Shown here one piece after another: positions 52,401 through 59,595 of a DNA stretch of 64,000 nt (its first letter is position 1; each line of letters begins with the position of its first letter). The DNA is taken from contig JAWUZG010000084.1 in NCBI GenBank assembly GCA_036785705.1, positions 4,771,001 through 4,835,000 of the forward strand. Reading direction: 5' to 3'. This DNA comes from Acanthornis magna. Its lineage: Eukaryota; Chordata; Aves; Passeriformes; Acanthizidae. The position numbers were made by a program, and so were the translations under genes. The notes under the pieces are model-generated. The model was given only the letters and a program-made list of their open reading frames with translations. It was not told the DNA's origin and did not search any database.

Positions 52401-55400
52401 CAAAAGTAATTTTTTTTTTTTTACAGAACCAGGAGGAAAAACTTATCTATTTAAAGTATACATTTAGAATTGTTTTGATGAGTCAAGCTCCTTCATGTTT
52501 CTTCATTCATAAATTATATAAACAACTATTTTGGGGGGTCTTTTTATGCTCTAACACAGATTGTCTATCAACAGATACTGGAAAAAATAGTGTACTCACC
52601 TGTGAAGCTTCTCACTTTCAGATCTAATAGAGAGATAAGGACGGGGGAAAGGAAGAAAAAATTGCTGTAATTTCATATTCACAATATAGTCTTTACCACT
52701 GTCCATGTGAAATGGCAATTTTATACAGCTGGAACTGAGGCAAATCCCAACGCTTCTTGGAGACGTAGTGCCTACAAAAAACTAGGGCTTGGGATCAAAA
52801 CAAAATTCCAAGTTCAGCCAACGCTGACTTTGGAAAAAATAGTTCTGGGTAGCCACTACCGAAATTAACCGTTCTTTGACAGGCCACTACTCAGTTGGAG
52901 CAACACTTTTTCAGAAACGAAACCCTTTTCATTTTTCTCTGACACATTATGAGGGTTCCTTCTTTGACTCACCAGCTGAAGATGATTTCTAATAGGAAAT
53001 ATTATCTTTACCCTCCCAGTTTTTTTTCTTCTCATTGACTACCTAAACCTCTTAAATAACCCTCCCTCAGTTTTTCAGCTGTGTAAGTTTTAACACAATC
53101 TCCAAAACCCTTTAACAAAAATAGCCCAAAGTAGCAGAAAATATCAATTCAATTTCTTAACACTCTTAATGAAGTTCACTCCTGCCATTTATATCTCCAG
53201 CTCCATGACTTTGGAAGTGCTGGCTGATGGTCACACTGTTCCCCAGGCACAGAAGGAATTCATGGCCTTTAGGGAAGAGTGAACTAAAGCACTTCTGAGT
53301 GTGACTTGTCCCCATGTTGTCAAATGTCTGAGCCAACACGTTTTAGCCAAGAAAAAATTACAACTTCAAAGAGGTGCATATGGAATCTCTGACACTTTCA
53401 ACTGGTGATTTTCCACTAAAAAACAAAGAAGTCCAAGAGCAGGCAAAGTGGAAGAGAAGCAAACATTTACAATGCTCTCAATTTGGTTTTGACAACTGCC
53501 AGTCAGTACCATACACTGCAAGAGATTGTGAAATGCTACAGTGCTTTGCAAGGAAACAGGAAAACATTTATGTACTATATCCTGAAAAAATACGAAATTA
53601 AATATTCTGAGACAGGAGATTTGTCACAAGTGAGGGACACATTACTGTGGAGATTTAATTATCAGCACTCATGTTCTCCTGAATCCAGGAAAGCACCGTG
53701 CTGAGGTCTGTGAATATTCCTGGGGATCCTCTGTTGTAATGTTTCTTCTTCTCATTCCTTATCCAGCCACGAGCACATCCCATCCCCCAGGAGACGACAC
53801 CAGCAAGAGTCCAGGCACCATGCTTGCCTCGACACAAGAGGGGGCCTCCAGAGTTTCCCTGGAAAAAAGCCAAGCAAAATCCCAGGAGCCAGAGCTTGTA
53901 CAGAGCATGTACGACCGAGCAAGACTGCAAGAGTTTATTGAAGTCTCTTTTGTGCCTTACTAAAAACCTGCAACATAGGGAACAGTCATTTTTAGAACAG
54001 CAGTGGAGACACACAGGTTTTTAGGGTGTTTAGTCAGGATTGCCAAGAGGGAGAGAGACAGCTTAATTGCCTCATGGGTGCATCTCTGTCGTGTTTGAGC
54101 ATGTGAGAAAAGGAGTGAGGAACAATCACTTAACCTTTATCCCACTTCCTTTCCTTCCTGTAATCCAATTTGTTCTACTTTTGTCCTCAGGATCTTTCAA
54201 ACATTAATTAATTTATCAAGTGTTCTGAAATTAAAAAGCCTTAAGCACTATTGCACTGGGGTACATTGCAAAATTGTTCTCAGGAAACCTGTCCTACAAC
54301 CCATTCAATAATTAAAATGTAATCACGTCATTAAAAGCATTGCCCCATATAGAACTTTTGAAAGAATTCATACATCAAAATAAACACACTCCAAACGTCA
54401 CAGTTTCCAGTGGTTTTGTTTACTTTTGCACACAGAGCCTCGAGCTTCTGAGAAACTCTCCTAAGCACACAAGGCCCTCTGTTCAGCTGACCTGGCAGGC
54501 ATCTTTTCCTCCATCTGGAAATCCGGCACACATTATAGTGTCACCTTGGATGGGCTTTTTTAAAGTTGATAGAGCTCTTGAGCACTCTCTGCTATTTAGG
54601 ATTGGTAAATTGACTTCATGCAAGACCTGAGGGAGCAGTCCACCTGAAACACAAATAAATGTTCCTAAGAAAAGCTGAAAGGTAAAGTTAATGTCACTGC
54701 TAATACACCAAAATTTGGTTGGAAACTTGCTCCAAGCCGTTTTATGGTTACAAGCATGCTTTGGCAAACATCCAGGTTTTTGTATATAAGCAGTTTTACT
54801 TGAAAAATTTCCAAAATGTTTCAAAATTGAAATGCAGATCTAGATTTTGTGGTTACCCATTTTGAGGTAATTCACAGGTAGGCACAGTAGCAAAGATCCA
54901 TTTCAAGGTTACAGTTCTTAAGACCAGTTGATGGTTCCTTTTGGTCTGGTACAAACTCTGATCAAGCTCTTAGTTTCAGAAAAAAGATAATAATGTGAGT
55001 GGCTTACTTTCATTTAAAAGACCCCAGCCACAAGCAGTGCAGATATATCCTGCTTCAAACTTTTCACCTGGGTGAGGAAGACATGCTGGCAAAACTGATG
55101 AACCTGCCACACAGGGACATGAATTTTATTAGTAAGTATTTGACAGAACAGTAGCAAAAAGCTTCCTTTATATGTGTTGGGGGGATTTTAACAAAAAAAA
55201 AAAATATATTTTTGTGGAATCTGTAAAATTAATCTCATATTGACAATTTATCTTCTGCATGCAAAGAACAATAACTTTTTCTCCATGGAGAATAAGATCT
55301 CAGATAACTCTGGCCTTACTGAAATTGAAGGTGCCATCCAGCTTCAGCAGGGCAATGTCATAGTTCATGGGAGTTCTGGGGTCAAACTTTGGGTGCTGAA

Positions 55401-58400
55401 TGATAGATTTGACAGGCAGTGTCTGCTCACTGCTCTCCCTGAGCCTCAAGTCATGCTCTCCTGCAGTGACACGCAAGTGTTGCAGTAGGTTCCTGGGGAA
55501 TAGAAAAATTAAAGTTCAGCTACTCAATCTTCAAAGTGAATGGAAAAAATAGAGCTGTTTTTAAACAGAGAAGTTATTACTCCTGATACCTCATACCTTT
55601 TATATTCTGATTTTAGAGCACTTAATATGCACAGACATCAAGAGCTGAGTAAGCCCTGAAGTAGGAAATGGGAGATGAAAAAACTAATAAAATTCATTTT
55701 TCTGAAGTCCTGACTGTGGCTTGGTGGACCCCTAAGGAGCCAGTTCCAGGCTTAAAAGTGTTCATGCACACTACTTTTTGAAGGTGGAGAGAAGATTTGG
55801 ACACAGGGAGGTACAGAAAAAAGTAAGATCATCTCGCTAGGATTCTGAGTTCATTAAAAAAACTTCAAACCACAGTGAATCCTGATTTAGGGCTTCTGGT
55901 ACCAAATCAGATGTGCAGCAAGGGAACACAAATGCAATGAGTATAAACTTTTTATTTTTTTATGCTTCAAATTAATTTTCTACACAGATTTCCAAAATCC
56001 ATCTTCATCAATCCCTGTAAGTTTATTTATTAATTATTTTCAAATGTTTGAAGGGGTTTTTTTCTCTCTTAAAACATGGAAAATACTGATTACAAATAAA
56101 CAGGTAGCACCACAAAAAGATGCTACAGCACACAGACATTTTCCTGCACCTGCAGTCTGCTCCTGAAATATCCCATCCATACCTGTCCAGGGTGCAGTGA
56201 GCTGCTGTGACCACCCACTGAGCAGAAACAATGGTGCCTCCACAGAAATGCTTTTGCCTTCTCTTCAGGGAAACCTGCAGTGTTTAAAGAAGGCACTCCC
56301 AATAAAGGAACTCTTCGTATCTGCTGATTGTGTACGAGGAAGAACAGAGCAAGGACACACAGGTGCTCTCTGAAGAGTCACACGGCCAAAGTACATTGTG
56401 TGCTTCCAGTACACACACTTCCCTGGCATTCTCAGAATCCCTGAGCCTAAGAGATCCTAAACCTTGCTGCTCTCCCCTCAGCTGTGCCTTGGGGCCTGGA
56501 TAAAAGCCAAGTTCCTGAGTTATTTGTCAGTCTGTAAAGGTCACTGGTTGGTTGAGAATTTTCCCTTTGCAGGTCACTGGGAACACTGCAAATCGAGGAT
56601 GCCTGACAACAGTCAGGGACTTGGGGTGGTGTCCTGTGCCCTGTTTTTGAACACTTACACCCATGTCCATTATAACAGACTCATCTACAGATGCTCTTTC
56701 AGAAATCATGACAAATAAAATTAAAAATCTTAAACAAGGGTTTATCAGGAAGTAGGGCAGGTTCCACATCCGCTCAACCTGCTTCTTTGCTCTTCATAAA
56801 AGCAGGCTTGGGTTCAACAGTATGTCATAGAATCATAGACTGGCTTGGGTTGGAGAGGACCTTAAAGACCCAAACCTCCTGCCATGAGCAGGGACACCTT
56901 CTACCAGACCTGCTTGCTCAGAGCCCCATCCAACCTGGCCTTGAACACTTCCAGGGATGGGGCAGCCACAACTTCTCTGGGCAACCTGTGCCAGTGCCTC
57001 ACCACCCTCACAGTAAAGAATTTCTTCCTAATATCCAATCTAAACCTACTCTCTTTTTCTTTGAAGCCATTCCCCTGTGTCCTGTCACTACATGCTCCTG
57101 TAAAATGCTCCTCTCCACCTTTCATGCAGGCTCCCTTCAGGTACTGGAAAGCTGCAACGAGGTCACCCCAAAGACTTCTCCAGGCTGAACAATCCCAGTT
57201 CTGTCAGACCTTTCTAATAGGAGAGGTGCTCCATCCCCCTGATCATCTCGATGTCCTTCCTCTGGATTTGCTCCAACAGGTCCATGTCCTTCCAGTGTTG
57301 GGCTCCCCAGAGCTGGATGCTGTGTCAGTGAGCACAAAGTGTACCTGTTTCCTTCTTTTGTCACTTCTGTGAAAAGTCAGGACTTTGTTCTGCAGATAAA
57401 ACCATATTTGCTTGTGCAAACCTGCCATGGATGTGAGCCTTGCTTCACCTGGTTTCTCCCAACGATTCGGGTGAAGAGGCTAAAGTAACTCCATGGGCTG
57501 GTCTCTTGAACTTTCTGCCCACACTTAGGGTCTGAGGGGGAAAAGAAGGAAGGATTCAGTCTGAATTCAAGTTTTACTGCTTTTTTGATAACACAGAATT
57601 GCAAGGCATGGCCTGGCAAGAAAGTCTGTGTTGTGTCTCTGCCATGACAGGAAATACATCTTCTAATCCCCAATACAAACTGCCCAGGCTGAGGCTAAAC
57701 TTGGCTAAGAAAAAGGCAATGTACTTTACTTTGCAGAACTTCTCCAAATGAGCACATTTTAGTGCAATTGTATCGTACCCATTAAATTTTGCCTCCATGA
57801 ACAAACATGTGTGCAGATATTCTCTTTCAAGCAAGTTTTGGAATTATTTTGGAGCTAAATCATTGTTTTATTATCAGTTTCAGAAATCTCTTTACACCCA
57901 GCATTTGTACCAAAAATATTTTTGACAAACAGAGTGAAAATGCACAACACAAAGACCTTGATGACCAACAACAGTGGCTGTATTTCTCCAGAACATCTAT
58001 AACTATGCTAAATTTATTTCTTCTTAACTCACTATTATTGCCATCTATTATGGCACAGTGAAGTTGGTGATCTTTATGTGTTTCTAAAGGGGAATATTTA
58101 TAGAAACAATTATCTGCAGTGATAACTATTCATTTGGTTGTATTTAAAGAAAGACAGAAAGAAAGCAACCAGTTCTGCCCAGCAGAAGCAGAGGAATTAT
58201 TTGTAGTGCACTTCCCAAACCCAACAATGGCCACAATTTTATTTTTTTTTCCTTAAAGATTCACGAAAACTCATTGAGGTCCAACACATCTCTAACGCAT
58301 TTTACCACAAATTCTGTTAAACTCTCCATTGGGAAAAATAAAGCATCCATAAGCTTGGACCATTTTGTTGTTGTTTTGGCAGAGAGGTGGGTGTATTCCA

Positions 58401-59595
58401 AGGATGGAGGAGCAATACTTGTACAAATGGTCTGGGAAATGTGGAATTCACCAACCTACCAAATGCATCCAACATCTACAAAAAAGGGTTTTGCTCTCAC
58501 CCCAGGATTAGCATGGCTGATGCAAGTGATTACAGTGTCAAAACAACGCTGACAAAATGCTACTTAACCCAGCTTTTAAATAAAAAGGCCTAATATAGAA
58601 ATGAGCCTATTCATTTATCTGACTTTTTTCATTCTTTCCTAATTGTCACTCCCCACACCTTTTTCCCTACATGCAAAGACACAAGGAGGACAGAGGAAAG
58701 AGGAAACAGAGACAATTTTTTTTTTTAATTGATCTATGTTTTACCAGAAAGAATTTGGCACTGGGCAAATGGGAATAAATAAATAAATTTAAAAATCAGA
58801 GTCACTAAGTATTTTTTTTCTTTCAGCATTGAATAATTCTCTCCTTCTAACATATACAAGATTAGTTTAAAAGTGATAAGTTAGTATTTTTATTAATATT
58901 ATACCAAACTTCTATTATCTGTGTTTTAACAAACTCTAAAATCCCCCTGTGCTTTGCAGTTTTTAATCCCAAGAGATTCCTGACTGCTTTACAGGCTGCT
59001 GGTTTCCATTCTTGTTTTCTATAAACTAATAAATTTTCATGGAGGAAGCAGGAACAATTGCTATCATTAATTGTTTCAAAAAAGAAATACTCTGGATTTT
59101 AAGATATAAGACAATGGAAGGGAGGACCTGCTGTATTCTGTTTGCAGCCCATGCATAACACAATAAACCATGACCTTGCTACAAATTTGAAAGAATTTCC
59201 TTTTATTTATTTAATCATAAATCATGCTTAGCATTATTTTTTTCAGAGTTGTCAAGAATCAGACAAAAGTTTCATAAGAATTGCTCATGGAAAGATAACT
59301 CTCAGTTACAGACTTGGACAAAAGCACAGGATAAAAACAAGGCCCAATATCCTAATGCTGCCTTGTGCCTCAGGGTCAAAAACTTAGAGGGTGAAACAAG
59401 TGCAGCTTCTTGATTTCAGCACTGCCTGCCAAGCTTGTCAGTGCCTTAAAGCAGAGCCCTCAGGGTCTAAAACTGTTAAAGTGGATGTGAAATTTCCCTC
59501 TTTCCTTTCTGAAGAGCAGCTGGCACCGCACAGAGCTCTGTAACGCAGAGCATCCCCAGCAGCAGCAGCTGCAGCTCACGGGGGGAAAGGCACAT
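37357..59595 (-). CDS. OVCH2: OVCH2, ovochymase-2: protease-CUB-CUB-protease (multi-exon, 5' exon uncertain)
   Basis: Ovochymases are secreted, oviduct- and egg-associated polyproteases with trypsin-like S1 domains and CUB domains. In transcript order, protease 1 is 57422-57531, 56183-56274, 55320-55492, 55008-55103, 54492-54643 and 53655-53858. A 24-nt exon follows at 52600-52623. CUB1 is 51090-51170, 50833-50966 and 50246-50386; CUB2 is 49449-49579, 48962-49055 and 48079-48210; the linker is 47619-47699. Protease 2 is 39810-39996, 39506-39575, 38777-38972, 38350-38501 and 37856-38050. Apart from the protease 1/24-nt exon boundary, all phases fit. Human OVCH2 as I recall it ends after CUB2, so this copy has an extra protease. 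Provirus 2 sits in the intron between linker and protease 2. Confidence 0.88.
37856..38050 (-). CDS. OVCH2: OVCH2 exon, protease 2 catalytic Ser and C-terminus
   Basis: [20 protein letters not shown] then [20 protein letters not shown] and a terminal helix, reading on to TAA at 37856-37858. GDSGGP is intact. GT sites near the end (for example TAT|GTATGA) allow a splice to 37477. Confidence 0.92.
   Translation of the reverse strand, partial: GDSGGPLVCPSEDNSGFYTLYGITSWGLGCGLKNYPGVYTNLEFFVEWIKKNINSSGMYEKKLN
38350..38501 (-). CDS. OVCH2: OVCH2 exon, protease 2 substrate pocket
   Basis: [20 protein letters not shown] onward to [16 protein letters not shown]. The Asp in KDSC is the trypsin-type position 189. 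The acceptor after TTCAAG was chosen because it alone keeps phase. Confidence 0.9.
38777..38972 (-). CDS. OVCH2: OVCH2 exon, protease 2 catalytic Asp
   Basis: [20 protein letters not shown] then [20 protein letters not shown] and [11 protein letters not shown]. The catalytic Asp is in SDIALL. Confidence 0.95.
39506..39575 (-). CDS. OVCH2: OVCH2 exon, protease 2
   Basis: [20 protein letters not shown] then YRQ: the short S1 segment between the His and Asp blocks. Confidence 0.92.
39810..39996 (-). CDS. OVCH2: OVCH2 exon, protease 2 activation site and catalytic His
   Basis: [20 protein letters not shown] then [20 protein letters not shown] and [10 protein letters not shown]. Zymogen cleavage at R|IIGG and the catalytic His are both in this exon. 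Confidence 0.95.
40427..41380 (+). repeat. ERV2 5' LTR
   Basis: Begins TGTTGGAGGTT plus a G-run and ends GAAGACA. It lacks the CACT tract of the ERV1 LTR and diverges over its first 500 bp, while the last 350 bp are close to ERV1. Confidence 0.95.
41386..41403 (+). other. ERV2 primer-binding site (one mismatch)
   Basis: TGGCGCCCAATGTGGGGC: tRNA-Lys type with a C-to-T change relative to the ERV1 site. The change creates an ATG (41395-41397) in frame with gag. Confidence 0.8.
41395..43173 (+). CDS. gag: ERV2 gag-like frame (592 codons), repeat-less form
   Basis: Open to TAG 43171-43173. It keeps the hydrophobic N-terminal segment, including its N-x-T sequon, and the capsid-like helical region. 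The heptapeptide repeat and Pro-rich linker are missing (junction near 41915-41925), and the coiled coil is eight residues longer. The ATG at 41395 sits inside the primer-binding site and may be fortuitous. No zinc knuckle seen. Confidence 0.75.
   Translation: MWGLRALRGKKKGAKGITVSGRPIFSVLNIETSLSDTMWSSIPWSGWHILVATVFPFAAPYLNMGPITKAIVAVIQFSQWVNKVRNLWIFHFLWTAVTWLQGFNTVSTCFWSLFGNGTFCEETTLGEDFSQPFAHLFGPTLPGLRGFIYSLNTNDVLQCLGLLIGLFNFALQVRGEKIRQVLKEYTSSAGGKPSPCPTGEELDGAAAEPTDITTVQVPAEPQGQSQSAAVAPVQQRKYKTKSVRPVDDDGEPGPSEPAGEPGPIIITESLPYDTIRNLHDDIVRRKGEAFSAWLLRVWDRMGPGVQVDGNEARNLGAVALDAGVEKVFVREAGPISLWERLLMSVRERFVHKDRMQENYRRLPWKTVEEAIQRLREVAVQEVLFGRDGQHENDPDKVRCTGQMLWNLASLGPTQYATYIAMFNADDNRETVSSVADKLRHYASVINGPMQAQLSAVVKELKEEMKEMRKEIRDEIREEVRKNSVAPVRVTGPNTGARRPPARERGYTPRAELWFFLHDHGEDMKRWDGKPTSVLAERVRQLKEGNTSRGDSARAKVASASCSQPAEYNRRENVVSDSLDGGMHDQEGNDNQG
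43171..43203 (+). promoter_or_regulatory. ERV2 copy of the gag-pol UAG read-through hairpin
   Basis: TAG, 8-nt spacer, and 8-bp stem (43182-43189 with 43196-43203) identical to the ERV1 copy. Gag and pol are again in the same register. Confidence 0.68.
43174..46340 (+). pseudogene. pol: ERV2 pro-pol, broken by a nonsense change and a 13-bp deletion
   Basis: The protease part with DTGA is open to a TGA at 43675-43677, where ERV1 has CGA, a CpG-type change. The reverse transcriptase frame resumes at 43684 and runs to 44895 with its YIDD box intact. At about 44870/44871, 13 bases present in ERV1 are missing, leaving CCCG at the join, and this shifts frame. RNase H and integrase then read in another frame to TGA at 46338-46340. 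A 3-bp in-frame deletion lies near 44756. It cannot make a full polyprotein as it stands. Confidence 0.93.
46341..46468 (+). other. ERV2 pol-to-3' LTR spacer with polypurine tract
   Basis: Non-coding, no env. Ends in the same purine-rich run as ERV1 before the LTR. Confidence 0.55.
46469..47422 (+). repeat. ERV2 3' LTR
   Basis: Matches the 5' LTR except for G/A at the 40810 equivalent and A/G at the 40918 equivalent. Ends at the GCAAG duplication. Confidence 0.95.
47619..47699 (-). CDS. OVCH2: OVCH2 exon, acidic linker before protease 2
   Basis: [20 protein letters not shown] then EEIQVTT: acidic, Thr/Ser-rich linker. Good GCTAG acceptor and GTAAGG donor; phase matches 39810-39996. Confidence 0.82.
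48079..48210 (-). CDS. OVCH2: OVCH2 exon, CUB2 end
   Basis: [20 protein letters not shown] then [22 protein letters not shown]-x-P-V-x-S-S and F-H-S-D strands. Confidence 0.93.
48962..49055 (-). CDS. OVCH2: OVCH2 exon, CUB2 core
   Basis: [20 protein letters not shown] then [11 protein letters not shown], with the F-x-x-E-x-x-x-x-C-x-Y-D motif. Confidence 0.92.
49449..49579 (-). CDS. OVCH2: OVCH2 exon, CUB2 start
   Basis: [20 protein letters not shown] then [20 protein letters not shown]: second CUB start with [13 protein letters not shown]. Confidence 0.93.
50246..50386 (-). CDS. OVCH2: OVCH2 exon, CUB1 end
   Basis: [20 protein letters not shown] then [19 protein letters not shown]: the F-C-G and F-x-S-D-x-x-x-x-x-G-F/Y strands closing CUB1. 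Confidence 0.93.
50760..50802 (+). repeat. Possible CR1 3' terminal fragment
   Basis: TTCCAACCTGAAGGATTCTG followed by TGATT resembles the extreme CR1 3' end, on the plus strand. Short and decayed. Confidence 0.45.
50833..50966 (-). CDS. OVCH2: OVCH2 exon, CUB1 core
   Basis: [20 protein letters not shown] then [19 protein letters not shown]-x-W, the hydrophobic strand, and the E-x-x-x-C-x-Y-D calcium-type motif of CUB domains. Confidence 0.93.
51090..51170 (-). CDS. OVCH2: OVCH2 exon, CUB1 start
   Basis: [20 protein letters not shown] then PFYQNH: the G-x-L-x-x-P-x-P-x-x-Y start of a CUB domain. TTGTAG acceptor, GTAAGT donor. Confidence 0.88.
51171..53654. other. OVCH2 introns around the 24-nt exon
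   Basis: Any missing exon between protease 1 and CUB1 should lie in 52624-53654. I found none with both splice sites and the right phase. Confidence 0.45.
52600..52623 (-). CDS. OVCH2: OVCH2 24-nt linker exon
   Basis: CTATTAG acceptor and GTGAGT donor bound SESEKLH plus two bases. The phase fits the CUB1 exon downstream. Small but with good sites. Confidence 0.6.
53655..53858 (-). CDS. OVCH2: OVCH2 exon, protease 1 catalytic Ser with D194N, running to an in-frame stop
   Basis: Starts [20 protein letters not shown]: Ser195 is present but the preceding Asp194 is Asn. It continues to [10 protein letters not shown] and then TAA at 53655-53657. No GT donor leaves the two bases needed by the 52600-52623 exon. 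Either the message stops here, an exon is missed, or the boundary is non-canonical. The low coordinate is the stop codon. Confidence 0.8.
   Translation of the reverse strand, partial: GNSGGPLLCRGKHGAWTLAGVVSWGMGCARGWIRNEKKKHYNRGSPGIFTDLSTVLSWIQENMSADN
54492..54643 (-). CDS. OVCH2: OVCH2 exon, protease 1 substrate pocket
   Basis: [20 protein letters not shown] and onward to [13 protein letters not shown]. The Asp in KDACQ is at the trypsin-specificity position (189), predicting cleavage after Lys/Arg if active. Confidence 0.93.
55008..55103 (-). CDS. OVCH2: OVCH2 exon, protease 1
   Basis: [20 protein letters not shown] then [11 protein letters not shown]: the CLP and GWG signatures of S1 proteases. 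GGCAG acceptor, GTAAGC donor. Confidence 0.92.
55320..55492 (-). CDS. OVCH2: OVCH2 exon, protease 1 catalytic Asp
   Basis: Starts [20 protein letters not shown] and contains [10 protein letters not shown] with the catalytic Asp. CCCCAG acceptor, GTAAGG donor. Confidence 0.93.
56183..56274 (-). CDS. OVCH2: OVCH2 exon, protease 1 catalytic His
   Basis: [20 protein letters not shown] then [10 protein letters not shown], with the catalytic His in TAAHC. CTGCAG acceptor, GTATGG donor, two bases carried over. Confidence 0.93.
56825..57325 (-). repeat. CR1 LINE 3' fragment (about 500 bp)
   Basis: Starts TCATAGAATCATAGACTGGC and runs through recognisable CR1 blocks (TTGGAGAGGACCTT; CCAACCTGGCCTTGAACACT; CTTCCTAATATCCAATC). 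Minus orientation. It sits in the OVCH2 intron between the exons at 56274 and 57422. Confidence 0.9.
57422..57531 (-). CDS. OVCH2: OVCH2 exon, protease 1 activation region
   Basis: [20 protein letters not shown] then [16 protein letters not shown]. Cleavage after the Arg would expose IVGR; the usual IVGG glycine is replaced by Arg. CCTCAG acceptor, GTTTGC donor. Confidence 0.9.
57532..59504. other. OVCH2 first intron (inferred)
   Basis: AT-rich, no element recognised. Confidence 0.4.
59505..59595 (-). CDS. OVCH2: OVCH2 candidate signal-peptide exon
   Basis: ATG at 59593-59595 starts [20 protein letters not shown] then [10 protein letters not shown], a plausible signal peptide. Cutting after AAAG leaves the one base needed for the next exon, but the following bases are GA, not GT, so no canonical donor exists there. 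Another candidate start lies near 60449. Tentative. Confidence 0.35.

Noticed and set aside
56884..57372. 162-codon plus-strand frame
   Set aside because: It lies within the minus-strand CR1 fragment and is antisense repeat sequence.
57377..57834. Minus-strand frames extending past the OVCH2 exon at 57422-57531
   Set aside because: Sequence outside the splice sites shows no similarity to ovochymase and is intron.
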